From assembly GCA_964459305.1 (NCBI GenBank), contig CAYWNA010000208.1, positions 1 through 23,318 on the forward strand: a stretch of 23,318 bases of DNA, in the 5' to 3' direction. The DNA comes from CAYWNA01 sp964459305. GTDB lineage: Bacteria > Planctomycetota > Planctomycetia > Pirellulales > Pirellulaceae. The notes beneath the pieces are model-generated. The model saw nothing but the letters and a program-made list of their open reading frames with translations. It did no database searches and was not told the origin of the DNA. Below, one piece after another: positions 1-8,126 of this stretch; positions within the stretch are counted from its first letter, which is position 1, and every line of letters begins with the position of its first letter. A program made the translations under genes and the position numbers.

Positions 1-101
1 CGTTCTACGTATCCGCCGGCATCTATTTCATGGGCACGTTCTTCTGGATGTTCCTGGACCCGATTACGCCCATCGACACGCCGGAGGAGGCTTCTGCATG
101 A
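1..101 (+). CDS. C-terminal end of a probable MFS transporter (partial)
   Basis: The reading frame enters from the left edge (first full codon at 3) and stops at TGA 99-101, leaving 32 residues. They form one hydrophobic helix rich in F, W, M and G, followed by 'LDPITPID' and a short acidic tail. A last transmembrane helix ending in a W..(L/I/V)DP.xP motif is typical of planctomycete major facilitator transporters of the sugar-acid/anion type, which is the basis of the call. The substrate cannot be inferred from this piece. A sugar or sugar-acid importer would suit a neighbouring glycan-degradation cluster, but that is inference. Any polytopic membrane protein with a similar last helix is an alternative. 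Confidence 0.5.
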   Translation, partial: FYVSAGIYFMGTFFWMFLDPITPIDTPEEASA

Positions 102-335
102 GGTCTCGCCGCGAACAATACCGGTCAAACCACTCCGAAAACCAGCCGTGCGATGTCCGTGGACGCGTTGCGCGGATCAGGAGACCTGCTTGCTCTTTGC
201 GCCGATTCGTCACGGAGGCAAGTCTCTTCTCTGTGAAAGCCGCGATGGTCATTCACGCCCGTCTGTTGGTTGCGTTCTTGCCATTAGCAGTGTCGTCTCA
301 TGCTCGACGAGGGACGATGATAAGGTCTCTGAAGA
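102..335 (+). other. Short inter-gene stretch with a stranded secretory leader frame
   Basis: No complete gene can be supported between the transporter stop and the HEAT-like frame. A frame from GTG 233 (or ATG 245) encodes a Sec-type leader, MKAAMVIHARLLVAFLPLAV followed by SSHA, then continues open to a stop at 377-379. GGAGG lies at 214-218, rather far (14 bases) from the GTG. This is probably the authentic start of the HEAT-like protein, separated from its body by a frameshift between about 300 and 380. Confidence 0.3.
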
Positions 336-1466
336 ATGGGGCCGCAAGGTACGTGTCGCATTTCCAAGCCACCGTTTGACGGATACGAGTACCAGGATCG
401 CGCGACAGAATTGGCCGACCAACTGCGGGAACGCAGCGACGACTTCGGCAAGTTTGTGCTGCCCGCACCGGACCAATGGCGGAAACAGAAGGCGAATCTT
501 AGCCGCGAAGAACAGATCCAGTTTCTCGCGCCGCGGCTGCGGCTGTTGAACTGCTTCCAACAGGGGTGGCCCGGTGACGTGAGTTACCGGGACGAGCAGT
601 ATTTGCAGGCCCACGGACCTTGGCCCGAAGAGGCGGAACTCAAGAAGCTGGACCAGGTGATCAATCCATACGTGGAACTCTTGCAGATGAAGATCGAGGT
701 TTGTGAGCTGCCGGCGCTCGTCCCATTTTTGGCCGAAGACAACTTCGTACCGACCTTCAGCTTCTGGCGCCCCTGGCATCCCGACTGGACGCTGCATCGT
801 GTGAATTGGCTGGTCGAGGAGTTGATCAACGACGTGGGGAAGCGCGATTTGGCGCAGCGCGAAACCTACACTTCGTTAGACAAACAGGGCCGGCAGCAAC
901 ACCTGGGAGATTTCCTTCAGTGGTGCCGTGAAAACGCGGGCAGGTCGCGCACCGATTTGCTGCTGGAGACGTTGCGCGAGTCGCACAGCCGTCGCTGGTT
1001 TCTCCAAGCTGCCCAGGAGGCCGCGGAGTTGCGGCTGGTCGAGACGCTGCCGCTGGTCCATGATCGCATGAGCGATCTTCCGGGGATTGAGGTGAAACTC
1101 GTTCACCTCTGGTACGTGGCGGATACCGCCGACGCAGTCCCCTATGCCCGGAAATGGGTAAAATCGGACGACGAAGATACCCGATACTGGGCGACGTTGA
1201 TTCTCCTGCGGCACGGAAGCGAGCGGCAGCAGAGACAAGCCGTTAGCCGCCTAGCGAACGTGTTCGAGGAGGGGGACATGGAGTGTTGGGCAATGGCTGT
1301 TGAGCCCCTTCTTGCGTCGAAAACCGATGAGGCAGGCAAGCTGGCATGCCAGATTCTGTCGCACGAGGATTTTTCGCCAGGGCGTTATGGAGGAAGGATC
1401 GTTCTCCACCATCTGTTCCTTGCCGGGCGGCAGAGTGTCTCGACTACCTGCTGCGGATGCTCGTGA
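336..1466 (+). CDS. HEAT-repeat-like protein, 5' part of a frameshifted gene
   Basis: I do not recognise a named family. The 376-residue frame starts as a charged helical region. From about residue 195 it reads as paired amphipathic helices ('RRWFLQAAQEAAELRLVETL', then 'TRYWATLILLRHG'), which resembles HEAT-type repeats and suggests a protein-interaction scaffold. The true protein does not end at 1466. After 'HHLFLAGR' the sense continues in the next frame (see 1428-1720), so the last ~10 residues are frameshift artefact. The start is also doubtful: the frame has stops just before 336 and no clear ribosome site. A secretory leader (MKAAMVIHARLLVAFLPLAV) starts at GTG 233 in another frame, so the 5' end may be shifted too. 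The gene follows the transporter on the same strand. Either a sequencing error or a decaying gene fits. Confidence 0.55.
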   Translation: MGPQGTCRISKPPFDGYEYQDRATELADQLRERSDDFGKFVLPAPDQWRKQKANLSREEQIQFLAPRLRLLNCFQQGWPGDVSYRDEQYLQAHGPWPEEAELKKLDQVINPYVELLQMKIEVCELPALVPFLAEDNFVPTFSFWRPWHPDWTLHRVNWLVEELINDVGKRDLAQRETYTSLDKQGRQQHLGDFLQWCRENAGRSRTDLLLETLRESHSRRWFLQAAQEAAELRLVETLPLVHDRMSDLPGIEVKLVHLWYVADTADAVPYARKWVKSDDEDTRYWATLILLRHGSERQQRQAVSRLANVFEEGDMECWAMAVEPLLASKTDEAGKLACQILSHEDFSPGRYGGRIVLHHLFLAGRQSVSTTCCGCS

Positions 1467-1720
1467 GCCAGGAGAAGTCTGGAACAGACCGATTGGTCGG
1501 CGATCGAGTCGCCGAACTGATCTGCGAGTGGCGGACCGACGACTACTCGTACGACTCGAATGCCCCCATCGCCGAGCGGCAAAAGGCACTCCAGCAGTTG
1601 GCCGAGTGGCTCAAACGTCAATTCGCCTTGATCAAAGCGGGCAAGAGAGCCACCACCCTTCGAACGAAACCCGATCCCCTCAACTACGGTCCCAGCGAGG
1701 CGCGGTTCGACGCGCCGTAG
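1428..1720 (+). pseudogene. 3' continuation of the HEAT-like gene in another frame
   Basis: This frame gives 'AECLDYLLRMLVSQEKSG' and continues with the same helical, charged composition to TAG 1718-1720 ('GPSEARFDAP'). It joins smoothly to the upstream frame if one G is restored in the GGGCGGCAG stretch at 1424-1432, which would read L-A-G-R-A-E-C. The whole gene therefore probably spans about 336 (or 233) to 1720 with one missing base. The fragment has no good ribosome site of its own; the ATGs at 1346 and 1457 lack a Shine-Dalgarno sequence, which argues against an independent gene. Confidence 0.5.
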
Positions 1721-2055
1721 ACCAGCGATTGAGGCGGCAACGAAGGAAGAAACCCGGATTGTTCACGAACCCATTGTAAGCGCGAAGCGTACGCGAGGGC
1801 TGATCAACGAGTTATCCTCGCTTACGCTTTTTGCTGTTGCGCCATCCGGGTTGAATCATTGGCCGTTGGCCAACGGCATACGAACCGAAAAAACTCGCAA
1901 CATCACAACTTTCGTTCGGGTTACGATTACACACGATGTCGCGAAGACCCCCGGCCCGTGAATAATCCGGGCTGAAGTGAATCGTACTGTTTCGTGAAGG
2001 TGTCGTACGGATGTGAAATCGAAGCGTTCGAACTGACAACGAGCGTTCGCGGCGA
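1721..2055. repeat. Convergent intergenic region with nested inverted repeats; possible bidirectional terminator
   Basis: No gene is seen between two convergent stops. An inner inverted repeat pairs 1786-1798 (AGCGTACGCGAGG) with 1816-1828 (CCTCGCTTACGCT), 12 of 13 matching, and is followed on the plus strand by TTTTT (1828-1832). An outer pair surrounds it: AACCCGGAT (1751-1759) and ATCCGGGTT (1844-1852). Next is a perfect 16-base palindrome, GCCGTTGGCCAACGGC, at 1862-1877. A short stem GCCCG/CGGGC lies at 1954-1958/1968-1972. The AAGCG..CGAGG type resembles dispersed planctomycete REP-like sequences. Because of the T-run it may also serve as terminator for the HEAT-like gene. Confidence 0.6.
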
Positions 2056-3117
2056 TCACTGCACTTGAAATGCAAACAGTTTTGCACGCGTGAGTTGAAA
2101 TCTCAGATGGATTTTCTGGCCCTTGAGTTCTCTTAATGACCCGCCGCGCCACTTGACCTCGGCCCGCAACGCATCCGCCGAGATGGGTTCGCACGACGCG
2201 GCGTTGCAGCCCGAAATCGGGCGGCTCTGCTCGTCGAGCACCTCCACCCGCAACTCGCCATCGGCGGCATCGGCGTTGACCCGAAGCTGCTCGCCCTTCA
2301 TCGTGAACGGCTTCGTAGTAAGCGATCCTCGTTGCTCAATCGGCTCGACGGCCACGAATCGGTCGACGGGCAGCGTCGCCAGGCCAATCGCCGCTTCGTT
2401 GTCACTTGCCGAGTGCTCCTTCTTCCAACCAGAGTAGTAGAACAGCATTCGGTCGCCCGCGACGATTTCGGGGCTGACAAAGTTCATGCCCGCTTCCATC
2501 AAAAAGAACGGCGGGTCGGGCGTAACGCTTCCGCCGCTCACGTGGCGTAGGTCTCCGATCTTCTTTTCGGTCGTCCAGTGCAAACCGTCAGGCGACGATG
2601 CAGCGAACTCGGTCAGCCCGGGCACGTTGTCGATGTACAGCGCCAAGAAGCGACGTTGCAGATCGCCGGTGCCCGGATTGAGAACCACGTATCGCGTGCG
2701 CGCGACTCGGCCTTCGCCACGCAGCACGATGTTGTTCTCCTTTGACCCGTCCTGGCCCGCGTGGAGGTTCAGCTTCGGCTTCTCCCAGCGCTCGCCATCG
2801 GCCGAGCGCGCGTAACAAGTGTAGATCGAATCGCCAGCGACGGCCCAGTAGTACATGTGAAAGATGGACAGCCGCGGGTCCCACAGGACGCTCGGCATCT
2901 GCAGAACCTTTCCTTCCCAAGGATGCTCGGCGGCGAGGATGGGCTGGTCCGAGATTCGCTGTGGCTGCTGCACGACCCGAGTCAGACCAGACAGCTTCTC
3001 GACCACATGGTCGTCAACCAGCAGTTGCTTGACGGTTCCAACCTCGGCCGACTCCGCCGCTGGCAATACGTCGACCATCCAGAAAGCAGCCAGAAAACAC
3101 TTGGCAAGGTGGGTCAA
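2056..3117 (-). CDS. Secreted five-bladed beta-propeller glycosidase-like protein, shorter than usual
   Basis: A 353-residue exported protein. The start is TTG 3117, chosen because GGAGG (complement of 3126-3130) lies 8 bases upstream; the leader MTHLAKCFLAAFWMVDVLPA follows. 'QLLVDDHVVEKLSGLTRVV' (about 30-49), 'PWEG', 'CYARSADGERWEKPKL', 'NNIVL' and 'SPDGLHW' are marks of a widespread planctomycete five-blade propeller family distantly like GH32/GH43/GH117. The C-terminal ~90 residues ('KGEQLRVNADAADGELRVEV') form the family's usual beta-sandwich. Relatives as I remember them are about 450-500 residues; here the section between 'SPDGLHW' (about 185) and 'MNFVSPEIVAGDRMLFYYSG' seems about 100 residues short, so at least one blade may be missing and catalysis is uncertain. 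It is the last gene of the minus-strand run, 93 bases after the multi-domain protein. Confidence 0.7.
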   Translation of the reverse strand: MTHLAKCFLAAFWMVDVLPAAESAEVGTVKQLLVDDHVVEKLSGLTRVVQQPQRISDQPILAAEHPWEGKVLQMPSVLWDPRLSIFHMYYWAVAGDSIYTCYARSADGERWEKPKLNLHAGQDGSKENNIVLRGEGRVARTRYVVLNPGTGDLQRRFLALYIDNVPGLTEFAASSPDGLHWTTEKKIGDLRHVSGGSVTPDPPFFLMEAGMNFVSPEIVAGDRMLFYYSGWKKEHSASDNEAAIGLATLPVDRFVAVEPIEQRGSLTTKPFTMKGEQLRVNADAADGELRVEVLDEQSRPISGCNAASCEPISADALRAEVKWRGGSLRELKGQKIHLRFQLTRAKLFAFQVQ

Positions 3118-3210
3118 GGTTGGGCCCTCCGTCGAAAGCTGGTGGAGTTCCGGAGCAGCAGAAGCAACTCGCGACGCATCACCAGAAGGTTGGATTCATA
3201 ATAAACGATT

Positions 3211-6200
3211 TCACTCGCCAAACACGAATACCTCCGCCTCTCCGGACGGTAGTGTGCAGGATATCGTCTGACCAGCCGTGGTGCTCCGCCCGCTGTAGAA
3301 CTCGCGGCCGCCGCCTGCGTCGGGCGGAAGCGACAGACGCAGGTCCAGTTTGCTGCTTCCGCCGTTCATGGCGCACACCAGCGTCGTTCTGCCGTTGCTG
3401 AGGGTCTGCACCTGCGCATCGTCGCAGCCGGGGAGGGCCGTGCGCTTCCCGGCGATGAACAGGTCTTCGTAGGTGGCGACCAACCGCGTGGTCTCGGCGA
3501 TGGCGTACCAGGAACGGCCGTCCAAGGGCAATCGATTGTAGATGAGGACGCCACCGGTCGAGTCGAGCGCACGGCGGAGCAGGCGGGCTTTGGTCATGGG
3601 TACGGGAGGTATCGTCTCTTTGGTGTCGTACGGTCGCATCAGCTCGCCGAACAACGTGGGGATTCCCTTCAGCCCGTCGATGGTGGCCGGGATGGCGTCT
3701 GCGGGTCGTCCATAACCACAGCCGGCACGATCGCACGCCTGAAACTCGCCGACGTAATTCCAGTTCACCCCGTACCGCTTCGGATTCTCCGGCGTCTGAT
3801 AGCCGCTGTAGACGCTGAATTTCGTGCCAGGGGCCAGGCGATGGATGGTGTCCCGAAACTTGCGGAAGAGCCGCGCGACTCGGTGTGCCATGAAGTCGAC
3901 CCATTGCAGCTCGTAGTGGTCCAGGATGACCTGTGGATCGAGCTTCACGTCACGGTCTAGCTTCGCGTAGTCACGGAATTCCGCGAGGCATCGTGGACAG
4001 TAGCAGGAGTGTGGGCCGGTCAGTGGCGAGTACTCGTAGTCGTAATCCATCGTGTGCGCGCGGGTCGCTTCGATTTTCTCTTGCAGCTTCGCCTCGACCG
4101 CGTGCCACGATTCACCGAGCAGCAGCGTTGTGCAAAGGTTGCCGTCATTGGGTTGGCCGTCCTGACCGATGAGCCGTTCAGCGGGATGTTCCGTCAAGTA
4201 CGGCTTCATGTTCAATGACCACGCCTGGAAGTTGAATCCCATCGTGTGTTGGATGCCGTACTTGGGCGCGTTTTCGCTGGTCCAGAGGTCACCGGCGACC
4301 AGATCGTTCAGTCCGGCAAACCTGGCCGTTTCCAGCGTCGCCTCGCGCATCGCGTAGTCGTTCATGTTGCCGAAGAACGACCCCCAAAGCTGCCAGACGA
4401 GCTTTTTCGGCTGCATGCCATTGAGCCGGGGGAGAAGACGGACAGGGATTGTCTGCCGTGGCTCGACCACCGTGCGATCGTTCGCCTCCGTCCAGTAGAC
4501 GAAGGCCGCCCGATCGCCCCCGGTCTCACCCAACCCTTTGCGCGTGCGGACGAAGACGTTGAACAGCGAGAAGATGTAATGCCGCCCGGTCATGACCGGC
4601 TTGTTGGCCACGATCCGAGCCACCTGCATCTTGCGCCCACCAACCGTCTCCTCACCCAACTGCGTGCAGAGGAAGCTGGGTTGGTAGTCGACGTTTCCAT
4701 AGTATCCGGTCGAGCCGAGGATCTCGAATTCCGGCGGCACGGCCAGGTAGATGGTCCAGTCGATCAGCTTGCGCTTTGGTAGCCCGTCGGCGATGACGGT
4801 CACGTGCTGGTTGCTGTTGCGGGCGATGTAGAGCGCAGGCTCAGGTGTGGGCCAGATCCGCGTCTTCTCCCAAAGCAACGTATGGCGAAGAAGGATGGGC
4901 TTTCCGGGGCGGCCGATGATGTCGCCCAGTTTCGGATGCTCGCCGACTTTCGCCGCTGTTTCCCAGGTGCTGTCGTCCGTCATGGGCGATGTCGCGTCGG
5001 TCTTGTCGCCGGAACTCATTTTCCAGTTCACCGATCGCGGTTCGAGCCCGGGTGCTTCGATATTCACTGCCGCAGTACCATCCCGCAACCTGAGCGCGAA
5101 AACGTTTGCGCCTTTCTGAAGCGGCGCCTTGATCTCGACCGTTTCCGCTTGCTCTCCACGGCCGAGCAGTTCGTCGTTCAGCAGCAGTTCGTAGGGCCCG
5201 TCGCAAGCCAGCTTCACCGTCGCGACAGTCGACTTCACCGTGCGCGAGAGCACGGGAGTGACATACAGCGGCTGCAGCGTTGCCGCATCAAGGACGCCGT
5301 GCGCGACCTGCAGCTCCGCTTCCTCGTCGACCTCCAATGACGCGACTGCCCTGTGGGGAGCATCCTGTGCTTCGGCAAACTGGTACGAGTGACCGGTGCC
5401 CGTGGGTGTCCCGACGCTCGACATAACGTACACGCTCGCAGCTTGCCCTTCGCGGGGCGTGATGGTTGCGACCACCGGGTTCTTGCCCAGCTGGAGCGAT
5501 GTCGGCACATCCAAAGCCACGCCCGGCGCTGGCCCGGCAAACACCAAACCGCCGGGTGGTCGCGGATCGTGAAAGCCCCGGTTCGACGCGTTCCACGAGG
5601 TGCTTTCCTTTCTCGCTCGCGCGATGCGGCCCAGACACGCTTGCCATACGTCGCCGGCCGCGGGCGGCTTCGCGGCAAGGTCGGCGAACGGAACAGCCAC
5701 CTCGACATTCCAGACGCCGTCACCAGTTGTTCCAGCCGCATGCGCCGACGAGTTCCACCTAATATCTCGCGATTCCCAAAGATCGGGACCGGGACAGCGC
5801 GCATCAGCGATGGTGCCAAGCGAATTGATGGTTAACTCGAACGCCTGCTGCCCGGTGTTGGCTGAGTCGAGGAGCATGATCACCGAGTCGTCGCGGTACA
5901 CGTCGCTGTCGCGCTCGTTCACCTTCGCGACAAATTCGTGCCGGCGTTGCTGGGCCACGCTTAAGATCGGCTCTTCACAGACGAACAGAGCGTAGAGGTT
6001 TCTGTCATCGTAACACAGTCGCACCGTCGTGCCGGACTGGGCGGGCGCCAGAGAACGAACGCCAACGAAGCCCGTGCAAGCCGCCGTGTTCTCCCAACAA
6101 GGATCGTCCGGGATTCCGTCAAACTTCGGTGGACTCTCTGTACGCGAAACCAACGTCAGCGGATGTTGCGGGAAAAACGCTGGCGCCGCGTCGAGCGCAG

Positions 6201-7128
6201 TATCATCAAGATCGTCCCGCGTTGCGATGACCAACGAGTCGATCGACACCGCCTCGACGGCACCTTTTGGCTGCCGGAAGTCGATATCGAACTGATCGCC
6301 CACCTCGCCAGCATGAGCCGCCGGAAATCGTATCCATTGCCAGTGCTTCGCCGGCTTCGGTCGTGCTCGGCCGAGGAACTGCGTATTGCCGCCTTGAGTC
6401 GTGATCAGCCGATACTCCTCGTCTTCCGATCCGGCCTTCACGCGCAGGTATATTGTCACTGGTCGGCTGGTTCGCGGGAAAGGCATCTGCACCAAGCGAC
6501 AATACTGTCCGCTCCCGACGGATTGCCCGCCCGCCGCCGACTCGTCCTGCGCCACGTCCCGATGCCGCAGTGTGAAGGCCTCCGCCTCCAGCCGCCATGG
6601 TCCGACCCGCGCATCATAGACCTTCGGCGGGTCGGCTAACGTTACCTGGACGTCATCCACTTCGAAGACCGCGTCTTGCTGGATATCCCTGCTGAGGAAG
6701 TGGATGCCAAGGGCCCTGTCCCCAACCATGAGCGCTTTGCTCATTTCGACAGTTTGCCACTGGTCCGTCAACGGCACGGTGCGGGGCGAATAGAGCCAGC
6801 CGTTGGCAGAAATGAGACACAGCCAGATCTGACCCGAACCGCGCGCCGTTGCCGTGACGGTCGCCACTCGGCCGCCGCTCAGTTCGGTGGCCGTCACGTT
6901 GACGCCCTCCAGCTTTCGCTTCCCTGGCAGCGCGGCGCGAAGGAACTGTTTTCCTTTCGCAGGATCGTCAGAGGCAATCTCAAGCTCGGCGCGGGGACCG
7001 TCTTTATGATACGGCTTCGCGCTACCGATCCCGTTTTCGAAATCCTCGCGCCATACGTCGCAATGAGCGGATGGAACGAGAGCGAACACGACACAACACG
7101 CGAAGGTACATCCCGGCAATCTGCGCAT
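3211..7128 (-). CDS. Large secreted multi-domain carbohydrate-binding protein with TIM-barrel-like glycosidase region
   Basis: From ATG 7128 the product is 1305 residues. This start has GGAG 7 bases upstream and gives the leader MRRLPGCTFACCVVFALVPS directly; a TTG at 7164 would add 12 residues. Visible regions: a jelly-roll module at about 24-166; a second beta-sandwich at about 172-306 ending 'VSIDSLVIA'; a CBM9-like module at about 323-486 ('KFDGIPDDPCWENTA', 'YDDRNLYALFVCEE', 'WNVEVAVPFADL'); a galactose-binding-like segment near 628-700; a TIM-barrel-like region at about 909-1225; and a small C-terminal beta domain. In the barrel, 'MDYDYEYS' (1027-1034) and E1162 ('LFGELMRPYD') are candidate acids, and the CYCPRC motif (1042-1047) may bind metal, as in DUF4838/GH42-like proteins. 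The GH family cannot be named. It lies 50 bases after the metallopeptidase, probably in one operon. Confidence 0.75.
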   Translation of the reverse strand: MRRLPGCTFACCVVFALVPSAHCDVWREDFENGIGSAKPYHKDGPRAELEIASDDPAKGKQFLRAALPGKRKLEGVNVTATELSGGRVATVTATARGSGQIWLCLISANGWLYSPRTVPLTDQWQTVEMSKALMVGDRALGIHFLSRDIQQDAVFEVDDVQVTLADPPKVYDARVGPWRLEAEAFTLRHRDVAQDESAAGGQSVGSGQYCRLVQMPFPRTSRPVTIYLRVKAGSEDEEYRLITTQGGNTQFLGRARPKPAKHWQWIRFPAAHAGEVGDQFDIDFRQPKGAVEAVSIDSLVIATRDDLDDTALDAAPAFFPQHPLTLVSRTESPPKFDGIPDDPCWENTAACTGFVGVRSLAPAQSGTTVRLCYDDRNLYALFVCEEPILSVAQQRRHEFVAKVNERDSDVYRDDSVIMLLDSANTGQQAFELTINSLGTIADARCPGPDLWESRDIRWNSSAHAAGTTGDGVWNVEVAVPFADLAAKPPAAGDVWQACLGRIARARKESTSWNASNRGFHDPRPPGGLVFAGPAPGVALDVPTSLQLGKNPVVATITPREGQAASVYVMSSVGTPTGTGHSYQFAEAQDAPHRAVASLEVDEEAELQVAHGVLDAATLQPLYVTPVLSRTVKSTVATVKLACDGPYELLLNDELLGRGEQAETVEIKAPLQKGANVFALRLRDGTAAVNIEAPGLEPRSVNWKMSSGDKTDATSPMTDDSTWETAAKVGEHPKLGDIIGRPGKPILLRHTLLWEKTRIWPTPEPALYIARNSNQHVTVIADGLPKRKLIDWTIYLAVPPEFEILGSTGYYGNVDYQPSFLCTQLGEETVGGRKMQVARIVANKPVMTGRHYIFSLFNVFVRTRKGLGETGGDRAAFVYWTEANDRTVVEPRQTIPVRLLPRLNGMQPKKLVWQLWGSFFGNMNDYAMREATLETARFAGLNDLVAGDLWTSENAPKYGIQHTMGFNFQAWSLNMKPYLTEHPAERLIGQDGQPNDGNLCTTLLLGESWHAVEAKLQEKIEATRAHTMDYDYEYSPLTGPHSCYCPRCLAEFRDYAKLDRDVKLDPQVILDHYELQWVDFMAHRVARLFRKFRDTIHRLAPGTKFSVYSGYQTPENPKRYGVNWNYVGEFQACDRAGCGYGRPADAIPATIDGLKGIPTLFGELMRPYDTKETIPPVPMTKARLLRRALDSTGGVLIYNRLPLDGRSWYAIAETTRLVATYEDLFIAGKRTALPGCDDAQVQTLSNGRTTLVCAMNGGSSKLDLRLSLPPDAGGGREFYSGRSTTAGQTISCTLPSGEAEVFVFGE

Positions 7129-7178
7129 TTTGATTCTCCAGATACGACTTCGCTTCGATGTCAATCTGCTGGTCGAGC

Positions 7179-8126
7179 CTACTTCTCGGTTCGCCGTTTG
7201 ACGTCACGCCGGATTCTCTCGCGGGCGCTATCCAAACGCTTCGGCCAAGAAAACGTCGGCGCTTTTGACGGATCATAGCCTGCCAGATGGCCGCGCAGTC
7301 GTGTGGCGGATTTTGTGTAGACCAAGTCGGTGTCGCCGAACACCTCGCGGCAGATCTTGGCTAGACCGGCATCATATTCGATCAACTCCAGGCGGGTGTC
7401 CACGTGGTTGTGATCGTGATCGGGCGGACGGTTGTTGTCGAACCACGACTGGACACCCTCGGCAAAATATTCGTGATGGTTGACCGCTGCGTATTTGCCT
7501 TTCCACAAGCCGCGCTTCATGGCCGCCTCATAGGTTGCCTTCAAACGTCGATCGAACGTCGGGTCCAGTCTCACCATGCCGCGCAAGTGAATGTTGTGGG
7601 CGAACTCGTGAATCAGGATGCTCTCCGCCCGGTAAGGATCTCCCGGATAGCCAAGCAAGTTTTCCTCGCCGCAAGAGCAATAGGGATCGGTCTCGCTCCC
7701 ACCGGTACCGCGAGCCCGGGCGTCCCAGTGATCCTTTGGTGTGAAATGGGCGAATTCCGGCAGGTCGGTGGTGAACTCGTTGTACCCGAGGATACACATG
7801 CGCGAGCCGCTCGCGATCATCGTCCGGCGGACGTCGGGCCGTTTGGCGAGCATGAGGTTCACCAGATAGGCAGCTTCCTTCAATGCATAATCGCTGACCT
7901 CACACGATGCCACGATCGGATACCCATTGGCGCTGACGAATTTCTTGTAGAAAGGGTCGATCTGCAATTCGCTTGGAGGCGCTGTGACTTCGAAGCCCTT
8001 TGAAATCCCAGTTGCTGCAGCGGGCGCCGCCAGTGCGATTACCCCGATCGACAGAAATATCGCCTGCCAGCAAACACTGCCACGCAAGTTTCGAAGTTGA
8101 CGTGTTGCAGAATGGTGCAAGTTCAT
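7179..8126 (-). CDS. Exported gluzincin-type putative zinc metallopeptidase
   Basis: A 315-residue protein with an N-terminal leader (hydrophobic 'AIFLSIGVIALAAPAAATG', residues 22-40). The HExxH motif is at 173-177 (HEFAHNIH), followed about 40 residues later by 'NHHEYFAEGVQSWFD', where E219 or E223 would be the third zinc ligand as in gluzincins. Other features are a CSC pair ('DPYCSCGEENLLGYPGDPY', near 150-152) and a His-rich stretch 'PPDHDHNHVDTR' (234-245). No known peptidase family is certain; M34-like/anthrax-lethal-factor-like folds share this layout. ATG 8126 directly follows the TAG (8127-8129) of the upstream sulfatase. GGAG sits 3 bases before the ATG, inside the sulfatase's last codons, so translation is probably coupled. 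Its substrate is unknown; a role in processing proteins bound to sulfated glycans is speculation. Confidence 0.75.
   Translation of the reverse strand: MNLHHSATRQLRNLRGSVCWQAIFLSIGVIALAAPAAATGISKGFEVTAPPSELQIDPFYKKFVSANGYPIVASCEVSDYALKEAAYLVNLMLAKRPDVRRTMIASGSRMCILGYNEFTTDLPEFAHFTPKDHWDARARGTGGSETDPYCSCGEENLLGYPGDPYRAESILIHEFAHNIHLRGMVRLDPTFDRRLKATYEAAMKRGLWKGKYAAVNHHEYFAEGVQSWFDNNRPPDHDHNHVDTRLELIEYDAGLAKICREVFGDTDLVYTKSATRLRGHLAGYDPSKAPTFSWPKRLDSARERIRRDVKRRTEK

Noticed and set aside
1812..2087. 91-codon minus-strand open frame in the convergent gap
   Set aside because: Covers the inverted repeats and overlaps the end of the propeller gene; basic low-complexity tail and no ribosome site.
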